Assembly (NCBI GenBank): GCA_001778285.1
Contig: MFGL01000010.1
Location: 902-17,626 of the forward strand
Origin: Candidatus Falkowbacteria bacterium RIFOXYC2_FULL_47_12
GTDB lineage: Bacteria; Patescibacteriota; Patescibacteriia; Patescibacteriales; XYC2-FULL-47-12
Length of the DNA stretch: 16,725 bases
Direction of reading: 5' to 3'
Shown piece after piece: positions 1 to 6,185 of the stretch. Both the position numbers and the translations under genes were made by a program. Below the pieces are notes generated by a model. That model was not told the DNA's origin. It did not search any database and saw nothing but the letters and a program-made list of their open reading frames with translations. Each line of letters begins with the position of its first letter. The first letter of the stretch is position 1.

Positions 1-1
1 C

Positions 2-544
2 AAAGTGATTTTGAAAAAATTAGCGCGTAAGGGCGTACACCTTGAGTACGTTACTTTGCACGTCGGTCTGGGGACGTTTCTGCCGGTTAAAGTTACTGAT
101 ATTACAAAACATACCATGCACGCTGAGCGGGTTGAGGTTTCCGCGCAGACACTGCGCGCGATTGCGCGGGCGAAGCGCGATGGCCGGCGGGTAATTGCCT
201 GCGGCACCACTAGCGTTCGTGTTTTGGAGTCAATTGTGGCGGGACACTTAACAAGTAATTCAGTTAAAAAAATCAGCGGGGAGGTAAATATATTTATTTA
301 TCCCGGATTTAAGTTTCAAATAGTTGACGCGTTGATCACTAACTTCCATCTGCCAAAATCAACACTTTTGATGCTGGTAGCGGCTTTTTTAGAGCACAAA
401 GGCTATTCTCATGGCGCGCGGGAGATAAAGCGGCTGTACGCCGTGGCGCAACGCGAAAAGTACCACTTTTTTTCCTACGGCGATGCCATGTTGATAATCT
501 CACCCCCGGCCCCTCTCCTTAGTAAGGAGAGGGGTGGAGAATAG
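2..544 (+). CDS. queA: S-adenosylmethionine:tRNA ribosyltransferase-isomerase QueA, 3' part
   Basis: QueA transfers and isomerises the ribosyl group of S-adenosylmethionine onto preQ1 in the tRNA wobble position, giving epoxyqueuosine. The reading frame is open at the window edge, so the N-terminal half lies outside. Visible family motifs are YVTLHVGLGTFLPVKV, HTMHAERVEV, GTTSVRVLES, the TNFHLPKSTLLMLVAAF block and the C-terminal FFSYGDAMLI. These are ordinary QueA sequences, so the call is firm. After FFSYGDAMLI the protein ends in about 14 proline- and glycine-rich residues encoded by a palindromic repeat (510-534), which also leads into the stop codon; this tail does not resemble the family. 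queH starts 3 nt downstream and tgt follows, so this is a queuosine operon. Confidence 0.95.
   Translation, partial: KVILKKLARKGVHLEYVTLHVGLGTFLPVKVTDITKHTMHAERVEVSAQTLRAIARAKRDGRRVIACGTTSVRVLESIVAGHLTSNSVKKISGEVNIFIYPGFKFQIVDALITNFHLPKSTLLMLVAAFLEHKGYSHGAREIKRLYAVAQREKYHFFSYGDAMLIISPPAPLLSKERGGE
510..534. repeat. Palindromic element, C/T-G/A-rich family, in the queA 3' end
   Basis: Two perfect 12-nt arms, CCCCTCTCCTTA and TAAGGAGAGGGG, surround a single central G, with further CACCCCC and GGGGTGGAG sequence flanking them. Related elements lie in ileS (3070-3135) and the femAB-like gene (10832-10854). Here the element encodes the QueA C-terminal tail, and its right flank gives the GGTGGAG that serves as ribosome binding site for queH. 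Confidence 0.85.
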
Positions 545-547
545 TTT

Positions 548-1111
548 ATGCCAAAACAAAAATTACTCTTAAATGTTTGTTGCATTGGCTGCGGCGTTTC
601 TGTTTGCAAAAAATTAAGCAGCGACTACGACGTTACGCTCTTTTTCTACAATCCAAATATTTTTCCGGCAGACGAGTACGAGCGCCGGCTTGCGGAAACG
701 CGGCGCGTGGCCAAGAGCATGTCTTTGGAGCTGATTGCCGGAGCCTACGAGCATACAATGTGGCGTACAGCTGTACAGGGTCTGGAGTCTGAGCTGGAAG
801 GCGGAGCGAGGTGTCCGGTATGTTTTCGCCTGCGTTTGGAAAAAACAGCCAGCCTGGCCGCTGAAAAAGGCTTTGACATCTTCGCCTCAACCCTGACTGT
901 CAGTCCTCACAAAGACGCTCGCGTCATCAACGACATTGGCTTGCAGTTGGGCAAAACATACGGCGTGGCGTATTTGGCCAGCGATTTCAAAAAGCAGGGC
1001 GGATTTCAAGAGAGTTGTAAATTATCCAAAGAATTAAATCTTTACCGGCAGGATTACTGCGGTTGTGAGTTTAGTTTGCACGAGCGGCAATTGAGAAAAA
1101 AATATGCCTAA
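548..1111 (+). CDS. queH: Epoxyqueuosine reductase QueH
   Basis: QueH reduces epoxyqueuosine to queuosine in tRNA, the final step, and replaces the cobalamin enzyme QueG in many anaerobes and CPR bacteria. The 187-aa length fits the family. Visible hallmarks are the N-terminal adjacent cysteines (C11, C12, then C15), FFYNPNIFPADEYERRL, GLESELEGGARCPVCFRLRLEKT (C89, C92), STLTVSPHKDARVINDIG, DFKKQGGFQESCKLSKEL and LYRQDYCGCEFS (C171, C173). The cysteine pairs match the iron-sulfur and metal site of the family. The usual HVCCAPC start reads NVCCIGC here, a mild deviation. The ATG lies 3 nt after the queA stop behind GGTGGAG; the end overlaps tgt by 8 nt, implying translational coupling. Confidence 0.93.
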   Translation: MPKQKLLLNVCCIGCGVSVCKKLSSDYDVTLFFYNPNIFPADEYERRLAETRRVAKSMSLELIAGAYEHTMWRTAVQGLESELEGGARCPVCFRLRLEKTASLAAEKGFDIFASTLTVSPHKDARVINDIGLQLGKTYGVAYLASDFKKQGGFQESCKLSKELNLYRQDYCGCEFSLHERQLRKKYA

Positions 1112-2315
1112 CTTTAAAATTTTGAAAAAATCAAAAAAATCACAGGCGCGGCTGGGCGTCGTGCAAACGGCGCACGGCAAAATTGCCACGCCCTTTTTTA
1201 TGCCGGACGCGACGCGGGGCGTAATAAAAGGGTTAAGTAACGCGGATTTAGAACATCTGGGGTTGCAAGCAGCGGTCATTAATACTTATCATCTATATTT
1301 ACAGCCCGGAGCGAAGTTAATAGCTAAAGCCGGTGGCGCGCATGCCTTCATGAATTGGGATAAACCGTTACTCTCCGATAGCGGCGGATATCAGGTATAT
1401 TCGTTGCTACACAAAAATAAGAATTTAGGCAAAATTTTGGATGATAAAGTAATTTTTAAATCTCCCCTTGACGGCTCACAGCATGAATTAACGCCAGAAA
1501 AATCAATTCAAATTCAATTTGCTTTGGGCGCGGACATGATTGTTTGTTTGGATGATTGCCCGCCGCATGATATTGACCGGCTGGCGATGGCAAGTTCGGT
1601 GGAACGCACAATCGCTTGGGCGAGGAGATGCAAAAAAGAATATGACCGTATTGTAGAGACGCAAAATTCTTGCCCGCCGACTGGGAGGGTTGCGTCTCTA
1701 CATAAAAAACAGCCGTTGTTATTTGCCGTTATTCAAGGCGGAACTGATTTGGCCATGCGGAAAATTTGCGCGGACGCTTTGGTCGCCGTGGGATTTGACG
1801 GCTATGGCTTTGGCGCGCGGCCGGTGGATGCGAACGGCAAATTTTTAGGCAAAGTATTGCGGGATACGGCCGATATGATTCCGGAACATTCTTTGCGCTT
1901 TGGTTTAGGCATCGGCTTGCCCGAAGATATTGTCCGTTGCGTGCAAATGGGCTGGGATATTTTTGACTGCGTAATTCCAACGCGGGAAGGAAGACATGGC
2001 AGGCTTTTCTTACGAAAAAGCAATGTCAAAGCTCAAATTTCAAATGTCAAATCAAATCCAAAGCTCAAATTTCAAATGTCAAAAAAATTTTATGAAACTT
2101 TAAATATTAACAATGCGAAGTTTGCTAAAGATTTTAAGCCGATAAATAAAAATAGCAAATTACCGGAACTGCGGGAATATTCGCGCGCTTATTTGCATCA
2201 TTTGTTTAAAATTAATGACACACTCGGACAACGGCTTGCGAGTTTGAACAATTTGGAATTCTACCTTGACTTGTTGAGAGAAATCAGGCAGGGTATAAGA
2301 AATGATTCTTTGTAA
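1104..2315 (+). CDS. tgt: Queuine/preQ1 tRNA-ribosyltransferase (Tgt) lacking the zinc site
   Basis: Tgt exchanges the wobble guanine of GUN-anticodon tRNAs for preQ1. Catalytic residues are retained: LSDSGGYQV with D92, CLDDCPP with D150/D151, FAVIQGG with Q211, and nucleophile D288 in IFDCVIPTREGRHG. In the C-terminal metal site the family has CxCxxC and a later histidine (HNL). Here a gapless alignment through P345 and REYSRAYLHHL puts S351, L353, L356 and N382 at those positions, so all four zinc ligands are missing. The preQ1-binding GGL loop reads G237-A238-R239. At 403 aa it exceeds the usual ~375; the excess fits two repeat-derived insertions (about residues 184-200 and 305-330). Start ATG overlaps queH by 8 nt. 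Identity is certain; zinc loss is read directly from the sequence. Confidence 0.94.
   Translation: MPNFKILKKSKKSQARLGVVQTAHGKIATPFFMPDATRGVIKGLSNADLEHLGLQAAVINTYHLYLQPGAKLIAKAGGAHAFMNWDKPLLSDSGGYQVYSLLHKNKNLGKILDDKVIFKSPLDGSQHELTPEKSIQIQFALGADMIVCLDDCPPHDIDRLAMASSVERTIAWARRCKKEYDRIVETQNSCPPTGRVASLHKKQPLLFAVIQGGTDLAMRKICADALVAVGFDGYGFGARPVDANGKFLGKVLRDTADMIPEHSLRFGLGIGLPEDIVRCVQMGWDIFDCVIPTREGRHGRLFLRKSNVKAQISNVKSNPKLKFQMSKKFYETLNINNAKFAKDFKPINKNSKLPELREYSRAYLHHLFKINDTLGQRLASLNNLEFYLDLLREIRQGIRNDSL
1652..1702. repeat. Palindromic element TGTAGAGACGCAA in tgt, with a nested hairpin
   Basis: Perfect 13-nt arms TGTAGAGACGCAA and TTGCGTCTCTACA enclose 25 nt. That centre holds an imperfect CCCGCC ... 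GGGAGGG hairpin (1673-1689), which looks like a second repeat type inserted in the first. The element is read in frame, its left arm as VETQN, in a surface region between the CLDDCPP and FAVIQGG motifs. Two further copies lie in ileS. Confidence 0.88.
2027..2083. repeat. Two tandem copies of a 25-nt AT-rich unit in tgt
   Basis: A 25-nt unit beginning CAAAGCTCAAATTTC occurs exactly twice, at 2027-2051 and 2059-2083, with a 32-nt period. Because 32 is not a multiple of three, the copies are read in two different frames, and both are open. The encoded lysine/glutamine/asparagine-rich stretch (about residues 308-328) sits just after GRHGRLF, where bacterial Tgt proteins have only a short connector. 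Confidence 0.9.
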
Positions 2316-2343
2316 AAAATAAAAATAGAGGGAGGGAGATGTC

Positions 2344-2856
2344 ATGAATCTGGGCGTTTTTATCACGACGGAGGGGGAGCGCTTTGCACAAGCAGAGTGT
2401 GAGGCGTATCGTAAGTTTATTCATGAAGCGAAACGTCTACCAGATCAGCCGGAGCTGACTGGTTCACTGCTACTCTGTCGCAGTATGCAGGAAATTCCAG
2501 CAGGGTTGGTCATGATTGATGAAGTAAAAGAATCGGTTTTTTTTGATGCAGCTATCATCTTACTGCATGGCAACAAAAAAATAACCGCCGAGCAAAAAAT
2601 GATTAATGTCCTGAATAGGATTTATTCAGACACCCAGTTAGATGCAAAACTTTTCTGTATAGTACAGTATACAGAGAGTTTTCAAGTAGCCGGGTGTATA
2701 TTGGAAGGAGATTCTGCGAAGATGTTGGGGCCTGTCGTCGCCGTTTGCAGCCCAAGAGCGGCGGCTGATCAGATAGGTCGCTACATTGATCAATTAGCCC
2801 CGTCAGCAGAAACTATCCTGCGTAAGATGCGAGGAGATATTCAGAACAATTTTTAG
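2344..2856 (+). CDS. Hypothetical protein, 170 aa, unrecognised
   Basis: I do not recognise this protein. It appears soluble, with no signal peptide or membrane segment, and has mixed alpha/beta character: MNLGVFITTEGERF at the start, SVFFDAAIILLHGN and KLFCIVQYTESFQVAGCIL as likely strands, and a helical C-terminus. No metal or catalytic motif is evident; four cysteines are scattered. It begins 28 nt after tgt behind a strong GGAGGGAGAT ribosome binding site, unlike most genes here, and ends directly at an intrinsic terminator. It uses more CTG, CTA and CGT codons than its neighbours by eye. It could be an acquired gene or a transcriptional rider on the queuosine operon. The open frame, RBS and terminator make it a credible gene. 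Confidence 0.75.
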   Translation: MNLGVFITTEGERFAQAECEAYRKFIHEAKRLPDQPELTGSLLLCRSMQEIPAGLVMIDEVKESVFFDAAIILLHGNKKITAEQKMINVLNRIYSDTQLDAKLFCIVQYTESFQVAGCILEGDSAKMLGPVVAVCSPRAAADQIGRYIDQLAPSAETILRKMRGDIQNNF

Positions 2857-2901
2857 AGGGGTTTCGTTTCTTTCGCAAGATTGAAATGAGCCCCTATTTT
2901 T
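2857..2901 (+). terminator. Intrinsic terminator after the 170-aa gene
   Basis: AGGGG (2857-2861) pairs with CCCCT (2891-2895), and the helix continues through TTCGTTTC with GAAATGAG, closing about 13 bp around a 12-nt loop. TATTTTTTATT follows. It starts one base after the stop codon and separates the queuosine operon from ileS. Confidence 0.85.
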
Positions 2902-2911
2902 TATTGCTTTT

Positions 2912-2940
2912 TTGACAAAGCGACTTAATTTGGATAAGCT
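2912..2940 (+). promoter_or_regulatory. Possible ileS promoter (weak -10)
   Basis: A perfect TTGACA at 2912-2917 is followed after 17 nt by TAAGCT, a poor -10 match. It lies right after the terminator and 12 nt before the ileS ATG, which would make the ileS mRNA almost leaderless. Position supports it more than the -10 does. Confidence 0.4.
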
Positions 2941-2951
2941 GACAATTAGAT

Positions 2952-5900
2952 ATGAAGCAAACGTATACAAAAACTTTTTCGTCTCAAGCCTGTATTAAAT
3001 CTCCTTTGATTGATATTGAAGAGGAGGTTTTGAATTTTTGGGATAAGAATAAAATTTTTGAGAAATCAGTCACCTCACCCCCAACCCCTCTCCTTAAACG
3101 ACCCCCTCTTAATCTCCCCCTTGGTAAGGGGGAGAAAACCAAGGAGTATGTTTTTTACGACGGGCCGCCGTTCGCGACTGGCACGCCGCATTACGGGCAT
3201 ATTGTCGCGAGCATTATGAAAGATGTGGTGCCGCGCTATTTTACAATGAAAGGTTATCGCGTGGAACGAAAATGGGGCTGGGACTGCCACGGACTGCCGA
3301 TTGAAAACATCGTGGAAAAAGAGATGAAGACGAAGAGCAAGAAAGATATTGTAGAAATGGGCGTTGATAAATTTAATGAAGCTTGCCGCTCCAAAGTTTT
3401 GACTTATGTGGACGAATGGAAAAAAGTCATTCGGCGCCTGGGTCGTTGGGCGGATATGGATAACGCCTATAAAACAATGGACAAAGATTACATGGAAAGC
3501 ATCTGGTGGGTCTTCAAACAGTTATATGACAAAAATTTAATTTACGAGGGTTATAAATCAATGCATATTTGTCCGCGCTGTGAGACGACTTTGTCGCAAC
3601 AGGAAGTGGCGGAAGGATATAAAGATGTGAAAGATTTGTCCGCTGTTGTTAAGTTTGAATTGGAAAATCCCACGAACCTACAAACAAACTACAAATTTAC
3701 AAACACGGATAAGGTGTATGTTTTAGCGTGGACTACAACTCCGTGGACTTTGCCGGGAAATGTTGCTTTAGCGGTTGGTGAGAGTATTAAGTATCAAGTA
3801 GTAAATATTAAGGGCAGAGAGGGAAAATATATTATCGCAAAGGACAGAATCGGAGATGTTTTAAAGGGTCAAGAATATGAAATTATAGAAGAAATAAAAG
3901 GCGAGGATTTAGTCGGGCTAGAATATGAGCCATTATTTGATTATTATGTTAAAGATGAAAGTTTAAAAAATAAAGAAAACGGCTGGAAAATTTACGTTGG
4001 AGATTTTGTCACGACCGAAGAAGGTACAGGCGTAGTGCATATCGCGCCGGCGTTCGGCGAAGACGATATGAATTTGGGCAAAGAACATAGTTTGCCTTTT
4101 ATTCAGCATGTCGGCATGGACGGAATTTTTAAACCGGAAGTAATGGATTTTGCCGGTTTGCACGTTAAACCGATTGAAGACCCGCAAGCGACGGACGTGG
4201 AAATCATCAAATATTTGGCGCACAAAAATTTACTTTTTAGCAAGGAAAAATACGAGCACAGCTATCCGCATTGCTGGCGATGTGACACGCCGCTAATAAA
4301 TTACGCGACTGCTTCGTGGTTTGTAAAAATTACGGATATAAAAGACAAGGCGTTGAAACTGGCGGAAGAAATAAATTGGACGCCGAAACACATGAAAGAA
4401 GGCCGGTTCGGGCAGTGGCTGGAAGGCGCGCGCGACTGGTCAATTTCAAGACAGAGATTTTGGGCGAGCGCAATTCCAATCTGGCGTTGTGGCGGCAACG
4501 TAGAGACGCAAAATTTTGCGTCTCTACAAAAAAACACATGCAATGAAATGAAGGTAATTGGCAGTGTTGAAGAATTAGAAAAATTAGGCGGACAAAAAGT
4601 TGATGATTTGCATAAGCATATCGTTGATAAAATTACCTTTCCCTGTAAAAAATGCGGCGGCGTTATGAAACGCATTCCGGATGTGCTAGATTGCTGGTTT
4701 GAATCCGGCTCCATGCCGTACGCGCAAATGCATTATCCGTTTGCGAACAAGGAAAAATTTGAACAAAATTTTCCGGCGGAATTTATCGCCGAGGGCGTGG
4801 ACCAAACGCGCGCTTGGTTTTATTATTTGCATGTAATCGCGACCGCGATAAAAAACAAACCGGCGTTTAAAAATGTAATTGTGAACGGCATCGTTTTGGC
4901 CGAAGACGGAAAGAAGATGGCTAAACGCTTGCAGAACTATCCGGACCCGATGGAAGTTATGGAAAAGCATGGAGCCGATAAATTGCGTTATTATCTCTGC
5001 GCGTCGCCCGTGATGAAAGCGGAAAGCATAAATTTTTCCGAGAAGGATTTAGTTGAACAGACTCGATTTTTTAATACGCTCTTGAATGTCCTGACTTTTT
5101 ATAAAATGTTCGCCCTTGACGCGCAAATAGAAAATTTAGAGGCTGAAGACTTGGTTAATGTCCTGGACAAATGGATAACATCAAGACTGGAAGAAACCAA
5201 GCAAATCGTTACAGAAAAGATGGACAACTATGACTTGCATGCCATTCGAGAAATTCCTATTTTTATAAATGATTTGTCAACCTGGTATGTGCGCCGTTCG
5301 CGGGACAGATTCAAAGGTTTATCCGCCCAAGCCGATGGCAGGGCGGACAAGGATGATCAAGAAGACAAGATGCGCGCACTAAAAACATTACGAAGAACTT
5401 TGTATCATCTCGCGCGCATGATGGCGCCGTTTTTGCCGTTTATCGCCGAACACATTTATCGGGAATTGGGCGCTGATGTTGAGTCCGTGCACTTGAAAGA
5501 ATGGCCGGAAGTCAGACAGAAATGGATTGATAAAGATGTTTTGGAAAATATGGAACAAGTTAGAAAAATCGTAGAGTTAGGTTTGGCAAAAAGAGACGAA
5601 ACGGGAATAAAAGTGAAGCAGCCGCTGCAGAAGTTAGAAGTTAGAAGCCTGCCCGCAATGCAAAGCATAACGTTGCAGGCGGGTAAGAAGTTAGAAAAGG
5701 AATATGTAGAATTGATAAAGGATGAGGTAAATGTGAAAGAAGTTGAATTTGAGGATGTAGAGACGCAAGATTTTGCGTCTGTACAATTAGACACAAAAAT
5801 TACTCCGGAATTAAAACAAGAAGGCGTTAAGCGCGAACTGGTACGAACTATTAATAATTTGCGTAAAGAGGCGGGGATGACGATACAAGATAAAGCGGTG

Positions 5901-6062
5901 GTTTATTATCAAACGAATTCTAAAGAAATACAGAAAGTATTTGAAAAATTTGGCGAGGAAATAAAGCGGGATACGTTGAGCGATGAGATAAAAGTCGGAG
6001 AAGGTACAGCTGTGAAAATTAACGGAGAAATAGTAAAATTAGAGGTTAAAAAGGTAGCATAA
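2952..6062 (+). CDS. ileS: Isoleucyl-tRNA synthetase, long eukaryote/archaeal-type
   Basis: Class I synthetase charging tRNA-Ile, 1036 aa. The HIGH motif is HYGH (80-83) within YDGPPFATGTPHYGH, followed by RKWGWDCHGLPIENIVEKE; the KMSKS equivalent is KMAKR (655-659). An editing domain with WTTTPWTLPGN lies between them. Cysteine pairs CPRCETTLSQQEV (about 207-210), CWRCD (441-444) and CKKCGG (565-568) are typical of the long IleRS form. The C-terminal half holds the anticodon-binding region and a basic tail. Inserts encoded by palindromic repeats occur near residues 39-61, 517-526, 791-799, 900-911 and 936-945, all in frame and outside catalytic motifs; a CTACAAACAAACTAC stretch near 3680 may be a sixth. 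No Shine-Dalgarno precedes the ATG. This IleRS class is associated with natural mupirocin insensitivity; that is inference here. Confidence 0.96.
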   Translation: MKQTYTKTFSSQACIKSPLIDIEEEVLNFWDKNKIFEKSVTSPPTPLLKRPPLNLPLGKGEKTKEYVFYDGPPFATGTPHYGHIVASIMKDVVPRYFTMKGYRVERKWGWDCHGLPIENIVEKEMKTKSKKDIVEMGVDKFNEACRSKVLTYVDEWKKVIRRLGRWADMDNAYKTMDKDYMESIWWVFKQLYDKNLIYEGYKSMHICPRCETTLSQQEVAEGYKDVKDLSAVVKFELENPTNLQTNYKFTNTDKVYVLAWTTTPWTLPGNVALAVGESIKYQVVNIKGREGKYIIAKDRIGDVLKGQEYEIIEEIKGEDLVGLEYEPLFDYYVKDESLKNKENGWKIYVGDFVTTEEGTGVVHIAPAFGEDDMNLGKEHSLPFIQHVGMDGIFKPEVMDFAGLHVKPIEDPQATDVEIIKYLAHKNLLFSKEKYEHSYPHCWRCDTPLINYATASWFVKITDIKDKALKLAEEINWTPKHMKEGRFGQWLEGARDWSISRQRFWASAIPIWRCGGNVETQNFASLQKNTCNEMKVIGSVEELEKLGGQKVDDLHKHIVDKITFPCKKCGGVMKRIPDVLDCWFESGSMPYAQMHYPFANKEKFEQNFPAEFIAEGVDQTRAWFYYLHVIATAIKNKPAFKNVIVNGIVLAEDGKKMAKRLQNYPDPMEVMEKHGADKLRYYLCASPVMKAESINFSEKDLVEQTRFFNTLLNVLTFYKMFALDAQIENLEAEDLVNVLDKWITSRLEETKQIVTEKMDNYDLHAIREIPIFINDLSTWYVRRSRDRFKGLSAQADGRADKDDQEDKMRALKTLRRTLYHLARMMAPFLPFIAEHIYRELGADVESVHLKEWPEVRQKWIDKDVLENMEQVRKIVELGLAKRDETGIKVKQPLQKLEVRSLPAMQSITLQAGKKLEKEYVELIKDEVNVKEVEFEDVETQDFASVQLDTKITPELKQEGVKRELVRTINNLRKEAGMTIQDKAVVYYQTNSKEIQKVFEKFGEEIKRDTLSDEIKVGEGTAVKINGEIVKLEVKKVA
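3070..3135. repeat. Composite C-rich palindromic element in ileS
   Basis: The right part is a clear hairpin, TCTCCCCCTT (3113-3122) against AAGGGGGAGA (3126-3135). The left part carries CACCCCCAACCCCTCTCC, resembling the flank and left arm of the queA element without its right arm. It seems to be two related elements, one partly lost. Read in frame it gives a proline-rich stretch just ahead of the YVFYDGPPFATG block. Confidence 0.8.
4500..4527. repeat. Perfect 28-nt palindrome GTAGAGACGCAAAA in ileS
   Basis: Fourteen-nt arms GTAGAGACGCAAAA and TTTTGCGTCTCTAC meet with no loop. In frame it reads VETQNFASLQ (residues 517-526), between the WRCGGNVE segment and the next zinc-type cysteine pair. 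This is the cleanest copy of a family also at 1652-1702 and 5756-5785. Confidence 0.93.
5322..5347. repeat. TCCGCCC/GGGCGGA inverted repeat in ileS
   Basis: Seven-nt arms TCCGCCC and GGGCGGA flank a 12-nt spacer and are read in frame as SAQADGRAD within the anticodon-binding domain, after the YVRRSRDRFKGL motif. It has the CCCGCC/GGCGGG signature of the element in the femAB-like gene (10498-10550). Confidence 0.65.
5648..5683. repeat. CCTGCCCGC inverted repeat in ileS
   Basis: CCTGCCCGC on the left and GCAGGCGGG on the right can pair as CCTGC/GCAGG or CCCGC/GCGGG around an inner TGC-AAA-GCA hairpin. It is read in frame as SLPAMQSITLQAGK. The flanks carry AGAAGTTAGAA on both sides (5634-5644 and 5686-5696), which could be a target duplication or an independent repeat. 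Confidence 0.6.
5756..5785. repeat. Third copy of the GTAGAGACGCAA palindrome, in ileS
   Basis: A 30-nt near-perfect palindrome (TGTAGAGACGCAAGA against TTTTGCGTCTGTACA) with two mismatched pairs. It reads VETQDFASVQ in the same frame as the copies at 1652 and 4500. The base changes suggest an older insertion. Confidence 0.88.
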
Positions 6063-6063
6063 A

Positions 6064-6100
6064 ACCAAAAAATCACTTCCCTTCGGAAATGATTTTTGGT
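6064..6100. terminator. Bidirectional intrinsic terminator
   Basis: ACCAAAAAATCACTTCC (6064-6080) pairs with GGAAATGATTTTTGGT (6085-6100) around a 4-nt loop, CTTC on the + strand. A-tracts on the left and T-tracts on the right let it act on ileS from the + strand, two bases after its stop codon, and on the small RNA from the - strand, where a run of six T follows the core stem. Confidence 0.85.
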
Positions 6101-6136
6101 CGCCTCACAGGCGTGAGTACTAGGATTGTCAACCTT
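6064..6136 (-). ncRNA. Candidate small RNA (~73 nt) with a kissing-loop hairpin
   Basis: On the minus strand a TTGACA-16 nt-TATAAT promoter (6143-6170) predicts a start near 6136, and the hairpin at 6064-6100 predicts the end, giving an RNA of about 73 nt. It has no start codon followed by a usable ORF. Predicted elements in order are a 5' stem-loop AGG-UUGACAAU-CCU (6135-6122), a CGCCU-GUG-AGGCG hairpin (6113-6101) and the terminator. The first loop is perfectly complementary to the loop of the upstream tRNA-like RNA. I know no family matching it. Promoter plus terminator is good evidence for transcription; function is unknown. Confidence 0.5.
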
Positions 6137-6142
6137 GTTTCT

Positions 6143-6170
6143 ATTATAACAAAAAAATTATTTTTGTCAA
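6143..6170 (-). promoter_or_regulatory. Consensus promoter for the minus-strand small RNA
   Basis: Read on the minus strand: TTGACA (6170-6165), 16-nt spacer, TATAAT (6148-6143), both perfect consensus hexamers. It points away from the kinase-like gene toward the terminator at 6064-6100, so it cannot serve any recognised protein gene. Confidence 0.7.
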
Positions 6171-6185
6171 TGGCTGATGTCCCAT

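Noticed and set aside
2027..2083. CRISPR array
   Set aside because: Only two 25-nt copies with a 7-nt spacer, inside a coding region; no cas genes. It is a tandem repeat.
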